23,026 bases of DNA from an uncultured Lachnospiraceae bacterium. GTDB taxonomy: Bacteria > Bacillota > Clostridia > Lachnospirales > Lachnospiraceae. A program made the position numbers and the translations under genes. Of this stretch, positions 15,382 to 22,453 are shown one piece after another (position 1 is the stretch's first letter; each line of letters starts with the position of its first letter). Under the pieces are notes generated by a model, which saw only the letters and a list, made by a program, of their open reading frames with translations, was not told the DNA's origin and did not search any database. The DNA is taken from assembly GCA_910588965.1 (NCBI GenBank), contig CAJUSO010000053.1, positions 1 through 23,026 on the forward strand. The letters are read 5' to 3'.

Positions 15382-16458
15382 TCACTCTGCCTTCAGGCTC
15401 AGCTTTTCCTCCATCCGGCGCATTTCCTCAAATTCCCCCATATCCAGGAAGGAATCCTCGCTGATAGGGTACATCCCCACCTTGCGCCCCTCCTTTAACA
15501 ATTTATCCGCCAGATCTGTCATATGGAAACAAACCCCTTTCGGTATCTCCCCTAGCAAGTCCGGGTTCAGGATATACATCCCCGTATTTACAAAATACGA
15601 CAGCTTCGGCTTCTCTTCCATCGAGTCAATCCTCCCATTCCCACTGGAATGGATTACCCCATAGGGCACCACAATATTCTTCAGCGCCGTCACCATCGTC
15701 AGCTCATTCCCCGCCGTCTGGTGGTAATGGAAAATATCCGCATAATCCGCATGGATCAAGACATCGCAGTTCGTTACAATAAACGGCGTATGGAACCCTC
15801 CCTCAATCAAAGACAGGCTCCCCGCCGTCCCCAAAGGCTGGTTCTCCTCCACGTAACGCAAACGGAAATCCCCCAAATTTTCTGCGAAATAAGACTTTAT
15901 CATGCCCTTTTTATAATTTACCGTGGCATAGAATTCCTGTACCCCAAACCCCCGGAACACATGGATAATCCGCTCCATAATCGGGATATCCCCAATCGGG
16001 ATCAGCGGCTTAGGCAAGATCTTCGTATAAGGATACAGGCGGGTCCCCTTCCCCCCTGCCATCACAACCACCGGGATCCCCTTTAACGCCTGTCTCTCCT
16101 TCCTCTCTTCCAAAACATCCTCCGCCTCCCTGAAAATAATATCTGTGACATGATCCTGGGTATCTACCACTGGCAGCGCCGTAATAGAATACCTCTCCAT
16201 ACGCTCCTTCGCCGCCTTCAATTCCTTAGGGTAAATCACTTTCGGGTTCCGGTTCATAATCTTCTGCACCGTCTCCCGCAAATCCCCAGTCTTAATCAGC
16301 CAGCGCCGGATATCCCCATCCGTAACGACGCCAATCAGCCGCTGCTCCTCATCCACCACAAATAAAATCCCCTTCGCGTTAAAGTCAATTTTCTGCATCG
16401 CCTCCACTACGGTGGCCGTCTGCATAACCAGAAATGCATCCAGATGTCCCGTCTTCAT
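15382..16458 (-). CDS. CBS-domain nucleotidyltransferase, PtmE-like
   Basis: A 358-residue fusion of two CBS domains (about 5-60 with VVTDGDIRRWL, and 65-118 with ITALPVVD) to a nucleotidyltransferase with AGGKGTRLYPYTKILPKPL (134-152), as in Campylobacter PtmE. PtmE makes GDP-GlcN from GlcN-1-phosphate and GTP, the first step of the GDP-linked legionaminate route. LGTAGSLSLI and VTNCDVLIHADY are the substrate and metal-binding blocks. Several starts are possible: AGGAGG lies 8 bp before the ATG at 16458, which also fits the family N-terminus, while an ATG at 16479 has GGAGGG. The CBS pair may sense an adenine nucleotide. It precedes legB by 77 bp. Confidence 0.85.
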   Translation of the reverse strand: MKTGHLDAFLVMQTATVVEAMQKIDFNAKGILFVVDEEQRLIGVVTDGDIRRWLIKTGDLRETVQKIMNRNPKVIYPKELKAAKERMERYSITALPVVDTQDHVTDIIFREAEDVLEERKERQALKGIPVVVMAGGKGTRLYPYTKILPKPLIPIGDIPIMERIIHVFRGFGVQEFYATVNYKKGMIKSYFAENLGDFRLRYVEENQPLGTAGSLSLIEGGFHTPFIVTNCDVLIHADYADIFHYHQTAGNELTMVTALKNIVVPYGVIHSSGNGRIDSMEEKPKLSYFVNTGMYILNPDLLGEIPKGVCFHMTDLADKLLKEGRKVGMYPISEDSFLDMGEFEEMRRMEEKLSLKAE

Positions 16459-16601
16459 CCGCAAAACCTCCTGTTCCATCCACTGCCCTCCATGGCAGCT
16501 CTTTTCCCGCTGCAACTATCCTTCTGCATAGCCACGCGCCAATCCCACCAAAACAGCCTGCGCTAAGCCAACTTGGCAGACTATCTGATATTCTCCTTTA
16601 T

Positions 16602-16626
16602 TTATCGGATAAAACAGAAGGTTTCA
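16602..16626 (-). promoter_or_regulatory. Candidate sigma-28 promoter before the ptmE-like gene
   Basis: On the minus strand TGAA (16626-16623), a 14-bp spacer and a perfect CCGATAA (16608-16602) match the flagellar sigma factor consensus TAAA-N14-16-CCGATAN in all but one base. The -10 also sits in a near-perfect palindrome, TTTATC-C-GATAAA. It lies in the 224-bp gap between the legF-type and ptmE-like genes, about 145 bp upstream of the latter. Confidence 0.4.
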
Positions 16627-16682
16627 TGAATATCCCCGCAGGATTTGGCATATTTTTGCAGCCTTTCCTGCAAACCCCGGCC

Positions 16683-17381
16683 TTAGCGCCTGCCGTCCCG
16701 CATCCCAAGCACTGTCTGGGCTATTGCAAAATCCATCTCCCCATCAATATCTACGGAATGGCTCTGCTCCATAATGTATGCGTAACAGCCATCCTTATAG
16801 ATATTGGGCGCCGTAAACAGATGCTGTGTCCTCACAATATAGATAGCCCCATTTTCCCGGTAATACACAGGAAGGCTCTGCCTTGGCAGGAACGCCAACG
16901 ACTCCTCTTCAAAATTTTCCATAGATAAATCCTCCGGCAGCGTATTGCTCCAGAGGGGGGAATGTTCCATCTCACATACAGAGGACACCATATTGGCCTG
17001 CTTTTGTATAAATAACTGGAATGCCCCTATAATATCCCCTGATGTCCGAAGGGGGGAAGTCGGCTGCAATACCGTAACCGTGCCGAATTCCTCCCCCCGC
17101 TTGGCATACTCCTTTAAGACAAAACGTACCGCATCCCAAGTGGATGCAGTGTCCGACGCCAATCCCCCCCTCCTTAGGAAAGGGACGTCCGCCCCATACT
17201 CCCTGGCAATCTGGGCATATCTTTCAGAATCCGTAGACACATGGATCCTGCCAAATCTGCCGGAAGCCTGGGCTGCCTCAATGCTGTACGCCAATAATGG
17301 CTTGCCGCCCAATTCCTTAATGTTCTTATCTTTTAATCCCTTTGACCCGCTTCTAGCTGGGATTACTGCAATATTTTCCAT
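16683..17381 (-). CDS. CMP-nonulosonate (acylneuraminate) cytidylyltransferase
   Basis: A 232-residue enzyme of the NeuA/LegF/PtmB family, which activates a nine-carbon acid (legionaminic, pseudaminic or sialic) with CTP. The nucleotide-binding IPARSGSKGLKDKNI (7-21) is clear. VTVLQPTSPLRT (about 102-113) and VDIDGEMDFAIAQ (near the C-terminus, carrying the metal-binding Asp residues) complete the family pattern. The neighbouring legB- and ptmE-type genes make legionaminate or a relative the likeliest substrate (LegF or PtmB), but the choice among nonulosonates is inferred. It starts 27 bp after the metallophosphoesterase stop, so the two are probably cotranscribed. GGGAGATGGG precedes the ATG at some distance. 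Confidence 0.88.
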   Translation of the reverse strand: MENIAVIPARSGSKGLKDKNIKELGGKPLLAYSIEAAQASGRFGRIHVSTDSERYAQIAREYGADVPFLRRGGLASDTASTWDAVRFVLKEYAKRGEEFGTVTVLQPTSPLRTSGDIIGAFQLFIQKQANMVSSVCEMEHSPLWSNTLPEDLSMENFEEESLAFLPRQSLPVYYRENGAIYIVRTQHLFTAPNIYKDGCYAYIMEQSHSVDIDGEMDFAIAQTVLGMRDGRR

Positions 17382-17407
17382 ACCAATCCCATCTCCCTTC
17401 CCACCGC

Positions 17408-18136
17408 TTATACGCCATATTCCAGCCTGCTCCTGTAAAAATCATGTACCTGCCCTGTATATGCCTCCTGTTCCCTCGCAATATCATAAGGCGCCTTTTC
17501 CAAAGCAACCGCCCCCGTCCCCGTATCCAATACCGCAAACTGCGCCATAGGCGTCAGGTTCCGCGGCTGCCCCACAGAGCCGGGATTGATAAATACCGTC
17601 TTTTTCTTGTTCCGTGTCTCTGGGCAGTCCGCCTCATAAAACACCTCAAAAAAATGCGGAAAATGGGAATGCCCTGAAAACACATAATCATATTGCGCAT
17701 AGCCTGGGGAACTTTCCCCCGGCTTTATGCCCTTCCAATACATATCCTCCAAAGAGCCATGGACAGCAAGGCACTTCTTCCCATCCACCTTAAATTCCTG
17801 CATGCCGCTTGGCCACATGGCGTGCATCATGTATGCCCAAGTTTCATCTGAGAGCACGCTTCTGGTGTACTGCGAACACAGCCTGCACCGATCCGACGAC
17901 AAGCGGCTGTAATCCTGGGTAAACATCACCAGTTCATGGTTCCCCCGGATACTGCAGAGGACGGGATATGGAAAATCCTGTATCATCCGCACAACCTGGT
18001 TGGAATGCATCCCATAATCAATCACATCCCCCAACAGGACTGCCGCGTCAACCTGCGGGGATTCCCCCACCCGCCCCAAAACCGCTTCCATTGCAGAAAG
18101 ATTCCCATGGATGTCCGATAAAATCAGCAGCTTCAT
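17408..18136 (-). CDS. Calcineurin-like metallophosphoesterase (YfcE-type)
   Basis: A 242-residue dinuclear-metal phosphoesterase. The motifs are DIHGN (Asp8, His10), GDVIDYG (36-42), GNHE (65-68), VHGS and GHSHFPHF (about 153-160), followed by NPGSVGQPR near residue 190, the YfcE-like layout. The active site is complete. Family members hydrolyse phosphodiesters or phosphomonoesters; the substrate cannot be read here. As the first gene of the glycosylation series it might act on a sugar phosphate or a nucleotide by-product, which is speculation. The start at 18136 is preferred to an ATG 39 bp upstream because AAGGAG lies before it and MKLLILSDIHGN is the family N-terminus. Confidence 0.87.
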   Translation of the reverse strand: MKLLILSDIHGNLSAMEAVLGRVGESPQVDAAVLLGDVIDYGMHSNQVVRMIQDFPYPVLCSIRGNHELVMFTQDYSRLSSDRCRLCSQYTRSVLSDETWAYMMHAMWPSGMQEFKVDGKKCLAVHGSLEDMYWKGIKPGESSPGYAQYDYVFSGHSHFPHFFEVFYEADCPETRNKKKTVFINPGSVGQPRNLTPMAQFAVLDTGTGAVALEKAPYDIAREQEAYTGQVHDFYRSRLEYGV

Positions 18137-18478
18137 TCTATTCCTATCTCCTTGTATCTTGTAATGGTTTGCCATATATCCTAACTAAATATAGCACACT
18201 ATTGCAAATCTGGATAGATGAATTTCCAGATTCCATTTGCCATACACCCCTTTTATCCTGCAAACAATGGCCAGAACGGCACATCACTTCCGCGTTTTTT
18301 AACCGTAGCCAAATACCTATCGGCCTCCCCCGGCACTTGTGTGCGGGAAGAAACTTTAAACATGCATTTTCCACATGTACTTTATAGGTTGTATGAAAAT
18401 TACCAACTACATTATGTTTGTTTTCATGGCAATCAGTTATAATAAAAGAAACCATCGTAGTAAAAAAGGAGATAAGAA
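18137..18478. other. Divergent intergenic region with promoters and inverted repeats
   Basis: For the minus strand, TTGCAA (18207-18202) and TAGGAT (18183-18178), 18 bp apart, are a weak promoter for the metallophosphoesterase. For the plus strand, TATAATAAAAG at 18438 is the likely -10 of the XRE gene. An imperfect hairpin with GGCAC/GTGC arms lies near 18330-18347. No convincing gene is present. Confidence 0.45.
18387..18443 (+). promoter_or_regulatory. XRE-A promoter and operator-like inverted repeats
   Basis: TATAAT (18438-18443) is followed by AAAAG, as in the XRE-B promoter. An imperfect palindrome GTTGTAT...TTACCAAC (18387-18408) corresponds to the perfect one upstream of XRE-B. A wider inverted repeat ATGAAAA (18393-18399) / TTTTCAT (18421-18427) spans the -35 zone. 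Autoregulation is a reasonable inference. Confidence 0.45.
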
Positions 18479-18844
18479 ATGGATACCTATTATGTACAAA
18501 AAGAAGATTATAAGAAGGGCATGGGGAAACGCCTACGCAAATACCGTCTGCAGTCTAGCCTGACACAAGAAAAAATGGCTGAAATCCTAGATGTTTCCCT
18601 AAAACATTATAGTGAAGTAGAACGGGGCATCACAGGCCTTTCGGTAGAAAAACTGATTTTCCTATCCAACTTTTTCGGCATCAGTGTAGATTACCTTTTA
18701 AAGGGGGAAAAGGACAAAGATATCCTTCCATTTGTCTTAATTGATGTATACGAATCCTGCCCCGAAGAGAACAGAACCCTGCTCTTAGATATGCTGAAAA
18801 GCCTCAACAAACTGCTGCACAGCAGTCCCGATGCCGCTGAATGA
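18479..18844 (+). CDS. XRE-family HTH regulator A (cluster 2)
   Basis: A 121-residue protein starting with the tag MDTYYVQKEDYKK. It has a Cro/C1-type HTH (about 14-75: LTQEKMAEILDVSLKHYSEVERG, here given as LTQEKMAEILDV and LKHYSEVERG). The C-terminal segment has the pattern PFVLIDVYESCPEEN...LLDMLKSLNKLL. The same tag and C-terminal motif occur in the next two genes, so the three form a local paralogous family distinct from pair 1. AAAAAAGGAGATAAG lies just before the ATG. Its 3' end runs directly into a tandem repeat array. The C-terminal motif may mediate dimerisation or partner binding; the target is unknown. Confidence 0.85.
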   Translation: MDTYYVQKEDYKKGMGKRLRKYRLQSSLTQEKMAEILDVSLKHYSEVERGITGLSVEKLIFLSNFFGISVDYLLKGEKDKDILPFVLIDVYESCPEENRTLLLDMLKSLNKLLHSSPDAAE

Positions 18845-19052
18845 CAAATACCCATGCGGCCTTGGCGCCAACGGATCACCATTACATGTGTGGCCTTGGC
18901 GCTACCAGATGATGAATGCTGCGCAGCTTCGGTATCACCAAATGATGGATGCCCATGCAGCCCGGTGCGAACAAATGACGGATGCATGGGCAGCTCTGGT
19001 ACGAACAAATGACGGATGCATGGGCAGCCCTGGCGTCACCAAATGACAGATT
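18840..19052. repeat. Tandem array of 33/34-bp units after XRE-A
   Basis: Full units start at 18864, 18898, 18931, 18964 and 18998 (34, 33, 33, 34, 34 bp), with partial copies at both ends. The core is close to GGTNCGAACAAATGACGGAT followed by GCATGGGCAGC. The first partial copy overlaps the XRE-A stop codon. The two units at 18964 and 18998 are nearly identical. The array has no unique spacers, and the mixed 33/34-bp period breaks any long reading frame. Confidence 0.8.
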
Positions 19053-19097
19053 CTAATGATTCCCCCACAACCAACTGGCAAAACCGTTTTCCCAATC

Positions 19098-19159
19098 AAA
19101 AACCCCGCTGCAAGCAACGAGGTATCAAGCTTGCTGCGCTGCAGAGCAGCGGGGTTTTT
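19098..19159. terminator. Large hairpin with 14-bp perfect stem
   Basis: AAAAACCCCGCTGC (19098-19111) pairs perfectly with GCAGCGGGGTTTTT (19146-19159). The 34-nt interior contains a further GCAAGC/GCTTGC stem. The T-run on both strands makes it a good bidirectional intrinsic terminator, about 250 bp after XRE-A. Confidence 0.75.
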
Positions 19160-19170
19160 GCACCCAAAGG

Positions 19171-19240
19171 GCGCCTACCCTCGCGGCATTCGTCAAATAA
19201 CCATGCAAACATGGCTATTTTCCTCATTGCTCGCGGGAAT
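19171..19240. repeat. Long imperfect inverted repeat, REP-like
   Basis: AAATAACCATG and CATGGCTATTT flank a CAAA loop (19196-19221), and weaker complementarity extends outward into the flanking CTCGCGG and CTCGCGGG segments. It lies just after the strong hairpin. It resembles a small palindromic intergenic element, but I cannot assign a family. Confidence 0.4.
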
Positions 19241-19557
19241 AAATACAACATATAAAAATTGTGGTGCAGTTCCTAACGGCAAGGGAATATGCATATGCGG
19301 CAGAGATTTAGCCGCCCAAAATTTTCCTATTGGAATCCTTCTATGATAACAAGCAAAAATAGTTTCCAGATTTCTGCAAGCAACTCATTTCATTATATTC
19401 TACATAACCTATAGCATCATTTGAAATATATGCCATACAGCTTCTAAATACCAACTGTCTTTTTATAAAAAACCCAAGAAACGTTGGAATTACAAGGAAA
19501 TTTATATATTTTATCCTAATCACGTATGATACCCCTCAATCATACGCAAACTAATTT

Positions 19558-19615
19558 AGTTGTATAAATTACAACTTATAAAGTGGTTTTTGTTTCCTTC
19601 AAAATACTATATAAT
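19558..19615 (+). promoter_or_regulatory. XRE-B operator-like palindrome and promoter
   Basis: AGTTGTA-TAAAT-TACAACT (19558-19576) is a perfect palindrome with 7-bp arms. TATAAT (19610-19615) is followed by AAAAG. The palindrome precedes the -10 by 33 bp; the equivalent site upstream of XRE-A is 29 bp before its -10. The -35 is poor (TTTTTG at 17 bp), so activation or an unusual promoter is possible. Confidence 0.5.
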
Positions 19616-19677
19616 AAAAGGCATATAATACCAGATACAAAAAATTCGCCAAAGCAAAGAATGCAAGGAGATAAGAG

Positions 19678-20031
19678 ATGGATGATTTCTACACGCAAAA
19701 AGACGATTACAAAAAAGACATGGGAATCCGCATGCGCAAATGCCGTACCAATTCTAATTTAACCCAGGCAAAAACAGCCGATATCCTAAATACTACTGCC
19801 AAACACTATGGTGAAGCAGAGCGTGGGGTTGTAGGCTTATCCGTAAACAAACTGCTATGCTTTTCCAACTTTTTTGATGTCAGCATTGATTACCTTTTAA
19901 AAGGCAAGACCGATACAACGGCCCTTCCTTTCCTTCTAATCAATATGTACGAATCCTGCCCCGACGAGAAGAAGGGCAGCCTTTTAGAACTGCTGAAATG
20001 CATTGATAAATTGGTTAATTTTGATAGATAG
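19678..20031 (+). CDS. XRE-family HTH regulator B (cluster 2)
   Basis: A 117-residue paralogue of regulator A. It begins MDDFYTQKDDYKKDMG, has an HTH (about 14-75, with NLTQAKTADILNTTAKHYG and SIDYLLKG at the end of the domain) and a C-terminal PFLLINMYESCPDEKKG motif followed by LLELLKCIDKL. The ATG follows GGAGATAAG. About half of the positions match regulator A, mostly in the SNFF-SIDYLLKG and YESCP segments. The recognition helix differs (NTTAKHYGEAERG against DVSLKHYSEVERG) but keeps KHY and ERG, so the two might bind related sites. The surrounding DNA is AT-richer than the flagellar block. The target is unknown. Confidence 0.83.
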   Translation: MDDFYTQKDDYKKDMGIRMRKCRTNSNLTQAKTADILNTTAKHYGEAERGVVGLSVNKLLCFSNFFDVSIDYLLKGKTDTTALPFLLINMYESCPDEKKGSLLELLKCIDKLVNFDR

Positions 20032-20162
20032 GCATAAACAGGCATGGCATTGCCACAAATGATAAAATAGGTTCAAATGGATGTATCATATTATAAATAG
20101 TCTCATATCCAGCATGACAAACGATAATTATGCGATTTTTTACAGAAAAACTTATTTCTGCT

Positions 20163-20231
20163 TTGACAACATGAGATAAATATGTTAATATCCCAAAAAT
20201 GGCAAATGTAGTCCTATCAGGATACCTACAT
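20163..20231 (+). promoter_or_regulatory. Promoter and leader hairpin of the HTH-less paralogue
   Basis: A perfect TTGACA (20163-20168), a 17-bp spacer and TAATAT (20186-20191) with an extended TGT form a good sigma-A promoter. The spacer carries an AACAT/ATGTT inverted repeat. In the leader, ATGTAG (20206-20211) and CTACAT (20226-20231) enclose a TCCT/AGGA stem. The operator of XRE-A and XRE-B is not present here. Confidence 0.6.
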
Positions 20232-20283
20232 GGACGCCATACCCTGGATGCACTTGAAAAGGGTTAAGAAAAGGAGATAAATT

Positions 20284-20490
20284 ATGGATACTTACTATGT
20301 GCAAACAACTACCCCCACCACCCATACAAGCCATGCAGCAGAAGGCGAAAGCAATGGGTTACAGCCGCCTTTCCTCCACATAGACATGAAAGAACCCTGT
20401 CCTGACAGTAAAAAGGGACGGCTAATTAAGCTGTTCCAAGATTGCAACAGACTGGGTAATGCTGCTGATGCCAGCAGTGAAACAGATTAG
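20284..20490 (+). CDS. HTH-less paralogue of regulators A and B
   Basis: A 68-residue protein that begins MDTYYVQ, identical to regulator A, and ends with PPFLHIDMKEPCPDSKKGRL followed by a helical tail, matching the C-terminal motif of A and B. The HTH domain between them (about 75 residues) is missing and replaced by a short Thr/His/Ser-rich linker (TTTPTTHTSHAAEGES). Frame, promoter and ribosome binding site (AAAAGGAGATAAATT) are intact, which argues that it may still be expressed. It may be a decaying in-frame deletion product, or a small protein that pairs with A or B through the shared C-terminal segment and modulates them. That function is inference. Confidence 0.6.
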   Translation: MDTYYVQTTTPTTHTSHAAEGESNGLQPPFLHIDMKEPCPDSKKGRLIKLFQDCNRLGNAADASSETD

Positions 20491-20660
20491 CTTTAAAAAC
20501 ATAACACACAGCATTCCAAATTACAATAAAGGCTCCGACTAAAGCGGCAGTGTAATATCGTTTGTGTTTCTGGTGAAAATTAAGATATAACACTCCTTAT
20601 CGAATGCGATATGATACGAACCGTAAAGGGATCTACAGACTGACGGCAAAAAAATGACCA

Positions 20661-21591
20661 ATCCCCAAATACCAACGGGATATTTCAGGCATTGAGAAAA
20701 AGATAATCCCATTGTATGGCCAGGGGCATGGGCACCAGGGATATCCATGGCCAGCCCATGGATTTTTATGGAGTGGAAATTTCTGCGGAAAGAGCCCGTA
20801 AGATTGCCGACAATGTGCTCCCACTAGTAAAAGGGTAGCAGCCCCGCCTGCTTAACCCGGCTTACCCTTTTTGTTTATGGATGCTATTCACTATAAGTTG
20901 TACGACGGGAGCCGCATTGCCAGTAAGGCAGAGCATACGTCCTTGGGATTACGGCGGGGGAATACAAAGATACCCTGAGCATCACAGTAGGCACAAACGA
21001 ATTCTCCCGGTTCTGGCTGGGAATGTTGAATGGCCTGAAGAACCACGGTGCGGTTGGTGTCCTGTTTTCCTGCGTAGATGGCCTGCCGGGTTTCCGGGAT
21101 GCCATCCAGGCTATATTCCCGCAGGCACAAATCCAACAGTTCATCATCCATATGCTGCACAACCCCCTTAAATACATCAATTACAACGACCTAAGGGAAC
21201 CCGTCTTCGGTTTCAAAGCAGCCTACAATCCCCCAACCGAAGAAATGGGAAAGGCAGGGCTGGAGACATTGAAAGAAACCTGGGGGAAGGAATACCCTTA
21301 TTCCATACGCAACTGGAAGGACAATTGGGAGGACTTAAGCCTGTCCTTTCCTTTTTTGGTGGATTAAGAAAGATTATGCATACCACAAATATCATTGGAG
21401 CAGTAAACCGCCGATACCGAAAAGCAACAAAGAACAAAAGTGTATTTCCGAATGATGCCTCCCTAGCAAAAATACCGTATCTGGCAATCCAGAATGTAAT
21501 GAAAAAATAGACACAGCGGTATCGCGGCTGGAACCAAGTGATTGGCCAGCCCATCCTGCTATATGGGGAACACCTGACACAACATCTGTAA
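20661..21591 (+). pseudogene. IS256-family (mutator-type) transposase, degenerate
   Basis: Fragments in several plus-strand frames add up to an IS256-type transposase. IPKYQRDISGIEKKI starts at 20661. RGMGTRDI, then YGVEISAERARKIADNVLPLVKG, is cut by a stop near 20837 (peptide split here into YGVEISAER and KIADNVLPLVKG). FMDAIHYKLYDGSRI follows after a shift. FWLGMLNGLKNHGAV and CVDGLPGFRDAIQ lie in the block 21023-21367, which carries the catalytic-domain Asp. A further shift near 21350 leads to HTTNIIGAVNRRYRKATKNK, and a Trp codon has become TAG at 21508. GWNQVIGQPILLYGEHLT is the C-terminus. The N-terminal third is not recognisable. The element cannot make a working transposase. Confidence 0.85.
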
Positions 21592-21915
21592 AAGGAAAAG
21601 CCATTCCGACCTGATTCCGTCGGCATTTATAGTATTGCAAAAAAATCCCACTTTGTTCTAGAGGCCGGGTGCGGGCAGAGCCCATAAACTGAAAATATTA
21701 TAAATGCCTGATCCATGTATCTAAAAATGTATAGGGTCATACTTTCGGTTAATACTACGAGTAAAGACATTGAGCGACTAGAAAAAACGACAAAGAGTTC
21801 CAAAGCTTGCTACATATCTACATCCAGCCAAATGTTTTAAGGCTATGCCATATAATCTGTGTAAATAAGTTTTCTAAAAATTTCCTTCAGACTGCTTGAT
21901 TAACTTGTTCAAAAT

Positions 21916-21971
21916 GCCAGAAGCCCATCAAGGCAAGCGTTTCAGCCCTTACGGGCTTTTGGCATTTTGAT
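21916..21971. terminator. Strong hairpin in IS-flanking DNA
   Basis: Near 21916-21930 AAAATGCCAGAAGCCC can pair with GGGCTTTTGGCATTTT near 21954-21970, a 16-bp stem with one G-U wobble and a loop of about 25 nt. The T-run inside and after the 3' arm and the A-run on the other side allow termination in both directions. It may be part of a mobile element rather than a gene-end terminator. Confidence 0.45.
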
Positions 21972-22038
21972 ACCATTCATTATGGCAGTCCAGAGGACTT
22001 ACACACATAATCTGACATTCCCGATTTAAAACACAAAA

Positions 22039-22170
22039 TCATTTACACCCTCCTCTGATAATCGTTCCATCAAAATGCGCCCCTCTCAAATTAGCTCCAA
22101 GCAAACATGCCCCTTCCATATCTGCCCCAGAAAAATCTGCCCCAATTAAAATTAAACGCCATGCCCACAT
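22039..22170 (-). pseudogene. Pentapeptide-repeat protein fragment
   Basis: Forty-three codons on the minus strand give six consecutive pentapeptide repeats of the [L/F/M]xGAx type: LIGAD, FSGAD, MEGAC, LLGAN, LRGAH, FDGTI, then IRGGCK and a stop. Whole pentapeptide-repeat proteins form right-handed beta-helices and usually have well over 100 residues, so this is the C-terminal end of a truncated gene. No ribosome binding site is visible before the in-frame ATG at 22170. The fragment probably lost its 5' part when neighbouring mobile DNA inserted or was deleted. Confidence 0.6.
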
Positions 22171-22395
22171 AGTTGCAGGAAATCTTTATCCCGTTAAAAA
22201 GGCAGAACATCACAGATAATGGTTGCAGGAGGAATGCAGGAAACCAAGGGAAACCACAGGAACATATGCCAGTAAGTCCGGCAGAAGCCCAGGGAACCGG
22301 ATATATCGGGGCAGATATGCATTTACCGCCTTATCTCCCTTATCCCCGGTTCCTGCTGAAAGGTTCCATTTTATCACGAAAAGAATAATAAATAT

Positions 22396-22453
22396 ATAAA
22401 TATGAGATTTTTTCTCGAATTTATATTGTAAAATACGGCATTATGTGTATAAT
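22396..22453 (+). promoter_or_regulatory. Promoter and inverted repeat before the AAA ATPase
   Basis: TTGTAA (22426-22431), a 16-bp spacer and a perfect TATAAT (22448-22453) form a sigma-A promoter 25 bp before the ATG. Directly upstream, ATAAATATGAGA and TCTCGAATTTAT (22396-22424) form an imperfect inverted repeat around a T-run, a possible operator or a terminator for leftward reading. Confidence 0.55.

Larger units (their letters stand above)
18845..19677. other. Long non-coding stretch between XRE-A and XRE-B
   Basis: Apart from the tandem array, it holds the 14-bp-stem hairpin at 19098-19159, a second hairpin around 19196-19222, an inverted repeat CGTATGAT-N8-ATCATACG (19523-19546) and the XRE-B operator and promoter. 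From 19225 to 19520 I see nothing I can name. The DNA becomes clearly AT-richer from about 19320. Confidence 0.6.

Noticed and set aside
18144..18455. Minus-strand open frame of about 100 codons upstream of the metallophosphoesterase
   Set aside because: It overlaps the promoter region and the phosphoesterase start, lacks an RBS and has no recognisable composition.
22173..22388. Plus-strand frame of 71 codons with a TTG start
   Set aside because: No RBS, no recognisable domain, and it covers inverted-repeat DNA in a decayed region.
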